Source: Sanguinoderma infundibulare
Taxonomy: Eukaryota > Basidiomycota > Agaricomycetes > Polyporales > Polyporaceae
NCBI GenBank assembly: GCA_032821775.1
Contig: JAVLRN010000012.1
Coordinates: 1,054,001-1,118,000 of the forward strand
Length of the DNA stretch: 64,000 nucleotides
Reading direction: 5' to 3'
The notes under the pieces were generated by a model. It was not told the DNA's origin. It made no database searches and saw nothing but the letters and a program-made list of their open reading frames with translations. Below, piece by piece: positions 11,675 to 27,893 of the stretch (positions within the stretch are counted from its first letter, which is position 1; each line of letters opens with the position of its first letter). The position numbers and the translations under genes are program-made.

Positions 11675-13551
11675 TTAGTGGGAGGGAGTGCTGATCTGCT
11701 GCTGAGAGTATTGGTTCTGGTAGTACTGCGCATATCCAGCACCGTAGTCCTGCGACTGCGACTGCTGCTGCTGAGGATAGTATCCGGAGCCGCCCTGTGG
11801 TCCGTAACCGGGTTGGCCGTAACCAGGGCCTCCACCGTACCCACCGCCAGGCCCGCCTCCGTACCCGCCGTATTGTCCTTGGCCTTGAGGAGGCCGCCCA
11901 CCATAGCCACCCTGGGGGTTGTTGTTCGGTGGTGCGCTGCTCTGCCAGACCTCGGGACGTCGCCACGGAGGAATGCTCGAGCCCCCTGCGGTGATATCGT
12001 GTCCACCCCCTCCCGACCACGGCAACCTGCCCGCGTCTCCACCCGAACCCTTCCCAGTCTCTCCCAACTCGGCCATAAGACTCGCATACTCTGAGTCGAA
12101 GCCGCCCTTCATCATGTTGGGAGGGCCACCACCACCGCCACCACCACCGTGTGCCGCGTTAGGGTCCCTGTTGACAGTGCAGTCGCGAGCCATGTGTCCG
12201 GCGCTACCGCAGACACGGCAAATGATGTTCGCTGTGAAGTTACGCTGCTCGGGACAGTCGTATTTGCGGTGGCCAACACCACCACAGTTTTGGCAAATTT
12301 GGTTCTCGTCGTCTCGGAGGGTACCGTTGAGCGCCGCCAGCTCCCGAAGTTGGTTGCGCTTGTGATCGTTTTGGCCCTCGGGAGTCGAGGCAGCCTGCAA
12401 GAGCGTCGTTAGTGGCTAGTCATAAACAAACATAATCGAGTTCTCACCGTCTCAATGACCTTGTTAATCAACTTGACACAAGCAGTGACTTTGTCGTCAG
12501 AGTCAGCAGTAACAAGACAGTGAAGATCTTCCTCGGCATCTTCGGCGTACTGTTCTGGTCTAGCTTTCCCCTCCTTAACGCTGCCCTTGCCACGAATGCT
12601 AATCTTGGCTCCGCTTTCGCGCTCCATCTTCTTCAAGCTGTTACCACGAGGACCGACGAGCAAACCGAAGAAGTTGATCTCGGGGAACTCCTTGACGGGA
12701 ATGTAGACCTTCTCGGAGGGACGCTGCGACCTCTTCATCTGGTGATATTCCACTGGAGGACGGAAGTTGGGGTCGTTCTTCATGGCACGGTCTACGAGCC
12801 GGATACGTTCCTCTTCAAGCTTTTTGCGATAGCGTACTTCGCGGGTGTTAGTACGACGGCCGTGAGAATCATAAGTAGGCGGAGGTGAGGGGGAGCTAGA
12901 ACGAGGTGAGTGGATGACTCGAAGAGGCATGAAATGGGGGCGTACCGTTCGCGCTCAGGCGGGACAAAGTCGTTCAGCCGCAGCTTCCGGTTGATCTCTT
13001 CCAACCGGAGGTGAATGGCGTAGTTGTCCAGGTGAGCCTGTGAGACACCATTGGCGTTGATGGCGGTGGGGAGACCAGGAATCTCGGTCTTCGCATCTCC
13101 CCAGCGGCTGCGTCGCTTGCGGGGAGCATTAGGGTCAGTAGCTAAAGCAAGATGACGAATCAAAGGTTAGCAACCACTCGGTGTCAGTCATTCAACGCAG
13201 GAACCACGTCAGCAGCAAGCAATGGCATTACTAGACAGTCCGCGCTGGAGGCAAGAATAGGACATGATGAGTCCGTCACAAACGTGTCCCTACTTACCAG
13301 TTCCATTCGCAGGAGGAGTTTCGCGATCCGACCGCGAGTTTTCTCTGTCATTCTGGGGCAGAAGCCGAGGATAGGCGGATGGCGAAGGTTGGGCCAGCTG
13401 AGGGGGCGCAGATTCTTCAACAGGTGCTGGGCCAAACCTCCGACGGTTGCCCAGCGGCGCTGCAGGCAGGTTAGACGAGTCTACAGAGACAATAAGAGAT
13501 ATACACACTGTCGTTTGTGCCCGTAACTTCGCGAGTTGCCGGCCTCCACAT
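11675..13551 (-). CDS. MSL5: Branchpoint-binding protein (SF1/BBP)
   Basis: Recognises the intron branch site in the commitment complex, with the U2AF large subunit as partner. Exons in gene order: 13551-13509, 13459-13298, 13141-12946, 12895-12448 and 12394-11675. They total 1569 bases, or 522 residues. The start [14 protein letters not shown] joins to [10 protein letters not shown], the conserved fungal N-terminus. RKRRSRWGD resembles the U2AF-ligand motif of SF1. [14 protein letters not shown] leads into the KH-QUA2 region, with [20 protein letters not shown] and [13 protein letters not shown] as the RNA-binding GPRG loop and variable loop. Two CCHC knuckles follow: [14 protein letters not shown] and [15 protein letters not shown] long Gly/Tyr/Gln-rich tail closes the protein. 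The gene is divergent from XPB with 261 bases between start codons. Confidence 0.93.
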
Positions 13552-13812
13552 TCTGAGGAGGTTAAGGAGGGAGATGGAAGATGCGGTGGAAGAGGCGTCT
13601 CCTCGGCCGTCGACAAGGGTCCGCAATTTGAGCTCCGACCGAATGCTGACTAATTTTGCATACAGTGGCGAGGACGCTCCGGACCCGCACACTGAGACCT
13701 CCGCTGACTTGTTCTCTTCGACGACCACCTCTTGCTCCTCTTGTCGAGGTGCTGCGACGCTCCCTGGGCTCTGTTGGTGCTGTCTATATTGCTCAAACGT
13801 AGAAGGGAGGAT
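13552..13812. promoter_or_regulatory. Compact bidirectional promoter between MSL5 and SSL2
   Basis: Only 261 bases separate the two divergent start codons, so the core promoters must share or abut. No TATA element is evident. The position is established by two confident gene models. Confidence 0.6.
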
Positions 13813-17205
<3,393 letters not shown>

Positions 17206-20200
17206 TCTCTCGTTCATGTGTTTTGTGACTACGTCGAGCGGACCCGGCTGGTAGTCGCTTGGGGTACACGGACATGGGAAGCGTAGTGTATGTCAGCGTT
17301 AATATCACGGACTGGTTCTCGCTCGTCGTTCGTCTGCGCACGAGTTTGGTTTGACACTTCTCTCCGCTGCCTTCGCAGGAAGATGCCAACACGCCACCCG
17401 TCGATGTCGGCCGCTCCAATAAGCATGATTGGGCAATGTCGCACTCTCCCTCCTTGCATCGAAGCGCGGCTGATTAAGTTGTGGGTCCACGGCGACAGCA
17501 CGGCTGTGAAGGAAGTGAGGATACTATACTCAGACAAGTCCCGGGCCCCGGCCATTGCTCATCGTCGTCCCCGATCGCGAGCTGACCAACTTCGTTGTGC
17601 CCGGTGCCCGTGTCCACGAAAGATGTGCGAGCCGGCATCGCCTTCGGGCACATAGACCCGCCCCCTGACTCGATGGCCATCGGGGAACCCTGTAGGTCTG
17701 TTCCATAACCAGGTGTCAACTGCAGGTTTGTCGCCCGGGCAGTACTTGGTATCCGCACAATCGTCTGGAAGGATGTATATTTCCGAAAGGTCGGAGCGTC
17801 GAGGAGCAGCGCAACAGCACTAGTCCTGATCCCCTCTCTCAACAGGCACGAGGCCACCTGGGGCCACCTCTAGGCGTTGGTGGTAAAGTCCATGGGAATC
17901 GGTAGACGCTTGTCCGGGGCGCTGAGCATGATGGACAGCGGCGGGAGAAGCCGGGGATAGAAGCAACGTCTGGGGAAGGATGCGCCAGGGATGCGCGGTC
18001 GAGCGCGGGCGAAAACGACACTCGAGCCCATTGATGAGAAACGTTGACGGGAGGTATATGTATCTTGAACCGGAAGTACCTTCTCCATTGCTTTGGATCT
18101 TGAAATGCCGCCGACACTAGCATACATCAATAGTGATGCTTTTCTCCCAAATCCCTTCAGAACGGTGCGGACGCACGCTTGCGGGCCTGCACGTTGTGAG
18201 AATACTGTACAAGCGAGGCTGTCAAGGACCATCCACGCGAATTGGACATATTTTTTCACCGATCAACAAACGGTCCGGGCATTTTCGTTCGCCGGGTCCC
18301 ACAGCGTGGTTAGGATGCGTCTGGCCACTCAACGTCTTCGAATGAAATTCACTTGCCCCGATGACGATCTCGAACAGTTCCCGTCGTGAACTGAACCGTG
18401 GCGATCTCGTGGCATGCGAATCTGTGATTGTCGGCCGGCCCATTTCAAATATGCGACATGTACTACTCACTACAAATTGCAAGAGAGTTGAAAGTTGTAG
18501 CACAGGAATTGCAGTGCTGATAGCATGCACGTCGCGCGGGAGCGTGAACATCACCGTGCACAGATGACCATGTGGAAGTTCGGATACCGTGAGCGATATT
18601 GATGTTGCTGAACTGACGGACTTCAGGCCTCCTGTAGATACGACGTCATCTCGTTGATAGACTGACGCGGGAGCGAATAAAAGCATACATGTACCGACAA
18701 GCATTCAAAGAACGCCTTCGCTTAAGTACCTGCTTGTTGGCACATGACACGGCACTGCAGCTTTGCTGCAGCTGCATGGGATACCAGGTCGTGTCTCGAT
18801 GGGCGTTTGGGCTCTCAAAGGATCTGGATCTTTAGTGCAACAGATAGTACGCGGGACGGGATCTTACTGAGTGCGAAATTACGGGCTTCGTATTTGTATT
18901 GGACTCGTCCTTACAAAGGGGTGCAACTTCCTTGGTTGTGAAGGAAGAAGACACCCACTCCTTCGCGGCACCGGTAGCCTGCATCTCGTGGAAGGGCTGG
19001 CCTCCGGAGCTTGAATTTAATGTGGGCGCTGGTTGTAGAGCCCGAATCGCTCCCGTGGCCGCGATTGCTCCAGGTTTATGTGGGCCACGGGGAGTAGCTT
19101 CTCACTGGGCTATCGATGGGCGCACCGCCGGTCAGGACACCCTTCTGTTATGTAACGCGAATTGTAGGTCAGAAACGCCTGGAGCCACAATCGAGACGTC
19201 GGGGTTCCGCAGGACACTTTGAGCGGGAGCTTCAGATCTAGAGGATCAGCTATTTCCTAATCAGAATAGCACGGCATGCGCCGCAAGAAGCGGGGCGCTG
19301 GCTGGCGCTGGTCAAGCTCAAGACCCGATTTGCATTTGGTCGTCGATCATTGAGTCGTGCTTTGGGCGTGTGGATGAGCCTTGGCAATGAAATTCGCGGT
19401 TAATATCATGAGCGGTGCCAGAATTCACCGGAGGGGTTGAGCGGTGTCCGACGCCCTCCGGAGGCAAGCGACACGACACGCGAGACTAGTTGGACCTGAC
19501 GCGGACGAGTTGTCCACGATCCGTGAGCGGGCGCCACCATCAGTAAAAGGGAACGATGCAAGCTTACCTCCGTGAGCATGAGATGGGATGGTAGAAGCCG
19601 CCCTTACTCCGCGGGCGGACTGACGGTGGAGCATCGAAGCCTGTGCAAAGCGAGTTTCTTGCTTTTTCCGCGCTGCATTGTGCTGTCTGAGCACGTTAGT
19701 CACTGCGAGTGCTAGTTCGAGAGGGATCTGCCGGGGTCAGACGTTGGGCGAGGACGCCTGGTGAGATCTTGATAAGTCTGTGGGGGGGATCACGAGGAGG
19801 ATTGTCGATAGAGTCGAGCACAGCACGTGTGTCGCGGTTGGTGATTGAATGATGCAAGGAGAAGCGAGACTGCTGTTTGCGGAAGGTCTACGGGAGTCTA
19901 CGGGGGCGAGAACCGGTGCCTTGGGGATGCCGTATAGAAAGCCGTGTTGCCCGGACAGAAGTGTAGGATGGAGATCAAAGTTTGGGCTCGACGAGCGTGC
20001 GCGCTCTGAGCCAGATCACAGTGTCTCCACCGCAATCACCCGGTAAGCAGCGCATCTGCTGCGTGCTGCCTATGCGCGAGGTCCGAAGTCGGCGGGAGGC
20101 CTGGGACACCACGCGCAGAAGGCAGTCGCGAGGGGCACAGCGGCCGCGGGGGACGAGGGACTGTGACGCGGCGATCCTTCCGGAAGGTCGGAATATTGCT

Positions 20201-20770
20201 TCGAGCCGACGCGTGGGGTGTGCGGAGAAAGAGGATGGAGCGTGGGACAGAAGAGAACGCTGGGCGGAGAAGCAAATTGGACGGAAGCGGCGAATCCGTT
20301 TCACTGTCCACTCCTGGTCCACTCTGAGGATCCTCGGGAGCGCGCCCTGACTGCAGTGGGCGCGGGGCGAGGCGCCGGGGTGCACATTGTCGGCGACTCA
20401 ATGTGGCTCACCTGCTGCCTGATGCACAGCGCGCCCGCGCATGCGGCGGTTCGTGCTGATGTCCCTGGACGTGATGAGGCGGGCGCAGGCGCAGCCGTTG
20501 GACGACGGCGAGAGCGGGTGGGGGATGGAGGAGGCGAGCGAGGCTGATCGACGCGCCGGGGGGAGCACTGCCATCGAAATGGAACAACGCCGAGGGCAAG
20601 CGCAAGCGTCCAAACAACCATCGCGTCCCATGCCCTCATCCAATCCTCGCCCGCGGCGCTTACATCCTCTGTCTTAAACACCCTTGCTGCCCGTGCCCTC
20701 CCGGATCCACACTCTGCCGTCCCCGCACCCCCAGCCCCCGTCTTCCCTTGCCTCGTCCGCACTCGTCCCT
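17206..20770. other. Gene-poor stretch, 3.6 kb
   Basis: Nothing here has a recognisable domain. Minus frames at 18259-17870 (ending LSAPDKRLPIPMDFTTNA) and 18704-18222, and plus frames around 18744-19222, are open but lack support. They might be pieces of one unrecognised or decayed multi-exon gene. The right end (about 20300-20770) is pyrimidine-rich and should be the promoter and leader of the bZIP gene. No terminal repeats or transposase motifs were seen. Confidence 0.45.
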
Positions 20771-21777
20771 ATGTCCTCCAAACGCGGCCGCAAACGCAAC
20801 GACAATCTCCCCCCCAATCGCGCCAGGGATGTCCAGAGAGCGTTCCGCGCTAGACGAGCTGCACACCTCGATGTCCGTATCGCAGATCAGTCGATCGCGA
20901 ATCCCCACTGATCCTGCTTTTTAAGGCCCTCGAATCCAGAGTCGCAGAACTCGAAGAGGAGAATAATGTCCTTCGCGCAGCTCTAAACCTTCCTCCTGCC
21001 AATCGGACCCCGCTAGGCAAGGGCCCCACAGGCAAGGACAAGCCCAAAGCCCTATCCAAACCTGGCGCCGCCGGGTCCAGCAACATCTCTACCCTCCTGT
21101 CTTCTCTCGGTTCCAATGGCGCCCCATTGAGTCGAACCGAGTCACCTTTATCCACTGGTTCCGCCAGTGGCCACTCCCGGTCGCCCGACCCCATGGTCTC
21201 AGCTTCAGGTCTGTCCGTGCCATCCCAAACCTCTCCGCCTGCACTTGACCCTACCGGTTGGAGCGACAACATGTTCGGCGACAAAGACTCGGACCACTCA
21301 GTCTCATCAAACTTCTCCATCCCCTCCTCTTCCTCCCATACCTCCCACAACTCACCCTTCCCCCAAATCCCCCGCCCGGTCACGAATGACATCTTCCCGT
21401 CCACGCAGGCTTTTACGTCTTCGGATGACAAGTCCTTCGGCTATCTTCCCTCTGACGACCGACGATCATATAATAATTACTCGCATCCGCTTATGTCGGG
21501 CCATCCGTCGGGACAGTCCCCACTACCGCCCTCACTATCTTCCAATGCTCCCGACGCGTCCGACCTTGGTCCATTCATCCCCCGACGCGCTCTCACAGAG
21601 CCCGATGGTTTTCGAACCCTCCTCAATCAGATGTCTCACGTACAGACGTCGCAAAACGGCCTCCAGACGCCCGCCCCGCGCATGTCCCAGTCCGCGCTTC
21701 TCAATGTCGTCGACGCGCCTCTGTCAGACTTCGACCTGCCTGGGGGCACAGAGCGGAGATACCCTCGGTTGCACTAG
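20771..21777 (+). CDS. bZIP transcription factor
   Basis: Two exons, 20771-20872 and 20926-21777, give 317 residues. The basic region is at the extreme N-terminus: RGRKRNDNLPPNRARDVQRA, then FRARRAAHL. It is of the fungal Pap1/Yap type (NRxxxxQRAFRxRR), with Arg-Asp-Val where Yap factors usually have Glu-Ala-Ala or similar. A short zipper follows (LESRVAELEEENNVLRAAL), then a conserved-looking LNLPPANRTPLGKGPTGKDK segment. The rest is Ser/Pro/Thr-rich, probably disordered and regulatory. No Cys-rich redox domain is visible, so a Yap1-like oxidative-stress sensor is not supported. The intron lies between the basic region and the zipper and ends TTTTTAAG. The DNA target and process are unknown. 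Confidence 0.85.
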
Positions 21778-24329
21778 CGGCACTCGGTCAGCGCGTCATG
21801 CCCCTGGACACCAGATGTCGTGACCTGCGCTGACGCCCTCTCCCTCTCTGCTTTCCCATGCACGTCGTAGATACTTGTCACTTTCGGGATCATCTGGAGC
21901 CTTCGTGTGTACCCTATGTATCGTTATTCTAGCCCGCTCCACATCCTCCTTCCCCGCCGACTCCACGTCTGGCCTGCCCGCCCAGAGTTCTCGGCTCTTG
22001 ATCCTCACACCCCATCCCCCTCCTCATCCCATTCCTGACCTCGTCGCCCATCGTCCCATGCCTCTCGTCGCAATCGTTCCAATGTCGCTGCATGTCCACG
22101 CCGCTGTACAGCTACGTCCCTGCATTTTACTCTACATTTATTATCTCTCCATTTATTTACGACCCATCATCCCGATTCCCGACCCACTCTAAGCCCGCAC
22201 CCGCTAATGCGTGCGCAGACAGATGCGCACGCTGTCCAGTGTCCGCTATCATATGGGAGCACCAAATGTATTTTACAGAGAGATTCCGCACACACTACAT
22301 GGGCCTCGTGCTCGTCGTCCCCTCCAACCGCCTCCTACGTTGCGCGTCGATAAATTCCGAACCGACATGTGTAGCCCACAATTTAAATGACGACCGCACT
22401 TGATCGAACTTCGGAATCCTTCGATCGCGATTCGTGATGGCTTTATTCGTGCACATTGTACAGGTCTCGTGGTCCCTGCCCTCTGTGCCTCGGTCCTGGT
22501 CCTCGGACGGCCATTACCGTGCCCGCTTACCGTTCTCGTCCAAGTATTGTCCCAGCTGCGAGCCCAACTGTGGCACGTCTCGAACTCGTCAACGACCTCG
22601 TTTGTGGCGAAGGGGCGGTTTATGCAGCTGAGACATGTCAATGAGCCAACCTGGGGGGTAACTCCGTCCTGCTCCGGTCGGTCGGACGGACATGTACATA
22701 CCCATAGCACTGTAACTCAGGGCAAGGGAGAAGACCGTGTCAATGAGTCCGTGACCTTGGTCAGCGCGGACTGCGACGGCAGGGCCCGTGCCACCAGGTG
22801 CCACCGTTGTCGTACGCGTTCGCGCGCCATCATTGATCATTACAGTAGATCATTGGCCCCATCATCGAGGGGGAGCCCAGGGCCTGCCTGGGCTCGAGCT
22901 CCTCCACATTGCTCGGCGGCGGAACGAACCCTCGGGTCCTCTGCCGCGAAGCTCGACTGCACGACTTGCCACGAACGGAGAGGCACCATGGAGCACTCCG
23001 CGGCCGCTTCAGGCTCCGAATCCGAGAGCTGCTGGATCCTCGCTCGACTGACCACTGGACACGGATGGCAACCCCATCCTTTCCTATCATGGCACTCAGC
23101 GTTCCATGGCAGGGAAGAAGCCCAGAAGTGACAATGGGAACCCGCCGGGCCCGGAGCCGGGCGGAGGGAGGTGGAGCAGAACTGGGGAGAAGCCCGCGGG
23201 CGCGAGCCCGAGACAATGAGACGCATCATGCATCGCGGGCCTTCTCTCGCGCGACGTGACGCGCGCTGTCAAACACGCTGCACCCATCTGTCGGACGCCA
23301 GGACGCGTAGACGTCCTAGGCCCAGTAAAGTGATAGAGTACAGGACCGAGCGGAGGGCGGTTCCCGACCCCGGACCCCGGGCAGGGTTCTGGACGGCGGC
23401 GGAGGTATGTGCCGGTCACGACTCACGACTCACGACGGCCGCGAGAAGGAGATGTCGATTGTTGCGATTGGAGGGGCGCGGCCGCGTGCGCGACATACGT
23501 ATGTACGTGTCGGCAAGCTGATCTGAGGATGGGATAATGTCCGACTCGACATCGGAGTGATGAGCGTTGCGACGCAGCATGGTGAGAAATCGGGTGGCAT
23601 TGGGGGCGTGGACTGAGGCCTCAGGCCTCAGGCAGGGCGCAGGGATGTGAACGTGGAAGCTAGACAGGGGACAGGAACGTAGATGGCGATGGCGGCTAGA
23701 CGACAAGGATGTTGGGATGGCGGGAAGGTGGTCCAGGGGGAGCACAGTTCGTCTCGGTATGGAAAGGCGTGGCGCAAGTCAATGGAGGACTGGAGTCCGG
23801 GGAGATGATTATCCGGTAATTTATAGTCATAGTAGACAACATATAACGGTCCGAGAAGCTGATGAGATGGAAAGATATAATAGGACGAGCGCACCGTCGT
23901 CTGGTGAGCTGCAGTGGGCGCCCGCAGGTGAACGCACTACATCAACAAAAATGTATATATGCAAGACGCGCCCGGGGAAGCGGGGGCGCGAATCTCCGCC
24001 TTGGTGGAATTGGGCCGCCCAACGCTGTCGCTCGCGTTTGGGTGACGGGATGTGGTTGGGAGAGCGGGGATCCATCAGGAAACAATAATACGGGCGCAAG
24101 GGACAATGAGGACGACGGTCGCCTCGGGCTTTGCTGAAGCGCTGCGCGTGGTCCAGTTCAGACAATCTGAGGAGCAAACGAGTTGAATCAGCGCAGTCCA
24201 CAGACAAGCCTTAGCGAGTTGCATGATACGTTGATTTTGACAGAAGGATCTCACCGTTGATCAAGAAAAACCTCGCTAATGTTCAGGTCATATCAACAAT
24301 CAAAGCGAAGCTCGCGAGCCTCGCAGCAC
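21778..24329. other. Intergenic region between the bZIP gene and UNG1, 2.6 kb
   Basis: The first several hundred bases are pyrimidine-rich and probably the bZIP 3' untranslated region. The remainder contains only overlapping frames without motifs, including a 243-residue plus frame at 22400-23131 that does not begin with ATG. No RNA gene or repeat was identified. Confidence 0.5.
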
Positions 24330-26171
24330 TCAGAGCTTAGTCCAATCGACACAGCCATCGGGTCCATACTTCTCTTCAAGCCAGTCGTTGGCCTTCTTGA
24401 AGTGACCGTTGCCCAAGAAGCCACGGTTCGCGCTCAAAGGTGATGGGTGCTAAAGCCACCACAGATGTCGATTACGGTAACCCGCATTCAGGGGTTCGTG
24501 CGCGGCGAGAAAGTCCATGCTTCGTTCAGCTCGGGTTTCAGCGCAGACGCACGACAGGGCACTCACAGAGCTGGTCAAAATGAGATGCTTCTTCTGTAGA
24601 GGTTAGTCCGAGTAATTCGGGTGAGTTATTCCTGGATCCCAGTTGAAAGGCACGAGGCACGGACCTTGTCAAGCTTGGCAACGACTTTGGCCGCATGTGC
24701 GCCCCAAGCGAGGAACACGATACCGCGGCCACGGCCAGCGTCGGAGCTGTTCTTATCGCCGAGATTGGCACCGCCGTAGCGGTCGACAACGTCGACAACC
24801 TTCGCAGTGAAGTCTTCCCATCCTTTCTTTGAATGAGAAGCTGGTTCGTGCGCCTTGACCGTCAGGGCTGTGTTCAGCAGCAGGACGCCGTTCTCAGCCC
24901 ACGCCGTCAAGTTTCTACCGAAGGTAAGCGCAGAAGCTCAGCGTTAGGTGCGGATAGGCTAAAGACGCATAACCCACCCATGCTTCGGTGGTTCGAAGGA
25001 CGGGTACTCTGCCTTGATCTCGGCGTAGATCTGGACGCAACAGTAAGCGTACGTGGCAGACAGACTTCCGAAAGCTCGGGTTACTCACATTGCGCAGGGA
25101 AGGGGGTACAGCCACCCCTTGAGGGACTGAGAAGCACAGACCTTTCGACGAGTACGTCAGTACTGTGGGCAAAAACACTGGCGGAACATGGTTGCGAAAG
25201 CAAACTCAGGATAGCATGGCTGCTGAAGCGTCTATGGTCAACGTCGGCGTGTATTCGACGCGCAACGGATGCAATAGGCGCGCGTTCCTTAACAGCCCTG
25301 GCCCGCCGACGGAAGCGATCTGCAATCAAACCGCAGCTCACTACGATGGGACTCGGGGTCTCGACCGTCACGATCGGGCCGACTTACAAACTACACTGGC
25401 GAAAGCCTGAAGCCCAAGAAAATGTCTCCAATCAGTAGGATTGACGACTCACCATGAGCTTGTCCTGGGCCGTGGTACGGATCTTGCCCAACGATTACGA
25501 CCTTGACTCGACCAAGGGGAGTCATATTAGACCATGAATAGATGTTCTTGGCTGGAAGACCAAAGATGGGTCATCGGCAACACACAGGCCTATGAATGCA
25601 CAACTTACGTGCGGGGTACACCTTTAGGTTTTGTGCACTATCGCTCAAACCCTTGACGCCTTGTTCGGCAAGGAATCTCTTCAAAGCGAGGAAGTAGGGC
25701 TTCCTGATCTCTTCCTTCAACAGCTTCAACCTGAAACAGGTGAATGAGTCAGGGTCGCGTTGTGGGCGAAACGACCTACCAGCTCTTGCCCAGTGTCTCA
25801 CACTCAAGGGTCAGGAGGGTCTTCTCTTCTTGCGATAGGCTATCCTGGTACTCTTTGAGCGAGAAAGGTATGGAATTGAGAGAGGGGGTGCCGCTCTTGA
25901 ACTTCTTCTGGACAGGACCAGCACGGGGACTCGAAGAAGATGACGAAGACGAGGACTTTTTGGTGAACATGTCGGCGATGGACTTCTGCCGCTTCGTCGC
26001 GCCCGTAACAGTCTTTTTCTCCGTTATGGTGGTCGAAACGCTAGCCTCGACCACGGTCGTACCTTCGGTGGGTTGTTCGGCGACCGCGACTGCACCATTC
26101 TCCTTTGTCGCACTGCCACAAGGGGGGCCCTCGAGGTCCTCGAGGTACACGACGCGTTTCGGGGCCTCCAT
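24330..26171 (-). CDS. UNG1: Uracil-DNA glycosylase, family 1
   Basis: Removes uracil from DNA, the first step of base excision repair. Eight exons in gene order: 26171-25780, 25730-25609, 25551-25453, 25141-25089, 25030-24978, 24914-24665, 24593-24567 and 24449-24330. They total 1116 bases, or 371 residues. The N-terminal 130 residues are disordered and include [13 protein letters not shown], a PCNA-binding (PIP-like, QxxIxxMF) motif as in other Ung proteins, then a serine run. Catalytic core: [20 protein letters not shown] (water-activating Asp in GQDPYHG), then [19 protein letters not shown], then VFLAWGAHA, then SSHPSPLSA (leucine loop and catalytic His). The C-terminus [18 protein letters not shown] is complete. 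The intron at 25142-25452 is long (311 bases) compared with its neighbours. The frame stays open far upstream of this ATG (see findings). Confidence 0.94.
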
Positions 26172-27358
26172 GCTCTTTCGCGCAATCAAAGGATACGAGA
26201 GTCTAGAAAGAGATCTGCAAAGACGCGACAGGGCGACGACTGGCTGTGGTAGGTGGAGGGAGTGAGGGAGTGAGGTGGAAGAGTCCAAAATGGACGCGTC
26301 TCGACGCGACGCGAAAGTGGCTGTCACCGATCGCGTCGGCCGTTTCCGGGCGAGATTCCGTTGTCGATCGAGGCAATCACGTGCGCGGCCCGCCACGACG
26401 GTGTGTCCGACGAGCTGACCTCGACAACTCTCGTTGCGGCGCGTGTGCTCATACACTCCTCTCCCCCTTTCTCCCCCAACCGCCGCGACAGGCGGTGTCG
26501 TGTCTGCCAAGCTGCCCAGATCACCCTCGTCGCCCTCGCCACCAGCACGGAGGCCAGCTGGACGCTCCGAGAGAGCGCGCGTGCACTCTCGGGCACGAAG
26601 GCAGTCCCGCTCGTCCGGAGGCCCTCTCCCGTTAGGTCCAACGCCTCCAAAGCAACAGCAAGGGTGGAGCACGAGCTATCAGGCTGGGTCTTCTAGGTAT
26701 GTCGCCAATTCATGAGTGCGTTTTGGGAGAACGGGAATACGCGTGAGCGTTGCTTCGCTTTCTGGCAGCTCAGGGTCATAATTGCTTCCGTCTTTCTGTT
26801 TCTGCCCACCGTGCGTCGAGTAACCAGGACATCCCCCAAATTTGTCCCTATATCCATGCGCTGGTGAGCGAACACATGCAAAACCCCACTGTTGTTTTGA
26901 GGCGCGGGAACGGGGATGGAATGTGGCGCGAGAATCCCCAGGAACAACCCCAGCGGATGTTTATCATGGGCTCGGTGGCATTACAACAAGTTTCCTTTCA
27001 CTCCGTTTTGCCGACAATATGAACCCCGTCGACCCGTATCTGTTTAGGGCTGACCCCTGGTACAGCATTGGCTCTACCCTGCAGAGCGCGAGTGCCATGA
27101 AAGGCACTACGCTTCCACGAGAGGCACTGTCCACATACCCACTGAAAAGTAGGGCGCGTTTTTAACCTTCATCCTTGAGGCTCGTATCCGTAGCGTAAGG
27201 CGCTATAGGTGGGAGAAGCGCTGTTTGACGAACCGGTTAGATTTCATGCACTGACCGTCCTGCGGCTTTGCTGCATTGGGGCTCCATGTAAACTTCATTT
27301 GCATGTTCCTATGAACTACTCAGTTTATTTTTATGAGGAATGATACTCACGATTTGGT
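26172..27358. other. Intergenic region upstream of UNG1 and SEC59
   Basis: This separates two divergent genes. On the minus strand the UNG1 frame remains open from its ATG up to an ATG at 26672. That open stretch is discussed under findings. Nothing else recognisable. Confidence 0.5.
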
Positions 27359-27893
27359 TGCAGCTCAGATTCGGACGATCTCCCGAGCGATGACGACGAA
27401 ACAGATGTCGGTCGCGTGCCGAATCAGGACCCGCGTGGACGACAAACTACGCAACGGCAAATCGCCTGTTCACAGTCAAAGAAGGACACCAAGACCAACG
27501 GTACATTCATAACCCGACAAAGTAGCGGCCAATCGCTATCCGGCAACTCGAGGAAAAGCAGCCCCTCAAGGCTATACGAACGGCGAACCTTCACCAGATC
27601 ACGCTCTCCTGCGGTCAAGCCACCTTCTGATAGCGTCCTCAACGGCACGAACCGACCGACATCTCCATCTTTGTTTTCGAGGGGCAAACACGGTCCCGTC
27701 GTGGCTGTACGGTCCCTTTTCCCCAGTACGACATGTCTTCATGTCCGGCTGCCTGGGACAAATGTGAAAGTATCGTTCGACACAAGACAAGCATTTGAGA
27801 ACATCTTACTACTGTGTTCCGTCGGTCACTCTGCGGTCAAAATACGTGCCTTTGCTAAAGGACCGTTCGATCCGGACATGTGGATATCAATAG
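27359..27893 (+). other. Possible 5' coding exon(s) of dolichol kinase
   Basis: An open frame follows a plausible acceptor (TTGGTTGCAG) at 27353-27358. It begins SDSDDLPSDDDETDVGR and continues as a Ser/Arg-rich basic stretch. Many fungal Sec59 proteins have a disordered N-terminal extension, so this may belong to SEC59. I could not find a single splice arrangement that joins it convincingly to the next frame, nor the initiating ATG. Confidence 0.35.

Noticed and set aside
13481..13508. A 28-base intron in the branchpoint-binding protein
   Set aside because: A TAG at 13481-13483 gives the same phase, but a 49-base intron (13460-13508) with a CTAAC branch site and a GCAG end restores the conserved [15 protein letters not shown] junction, so the longer intron is preferred.
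22400..23131. Plus-strand frame of 243 codons
   Set aside because: It does not begin with ATG, and its composition looks random, with no motif or intron pattern.
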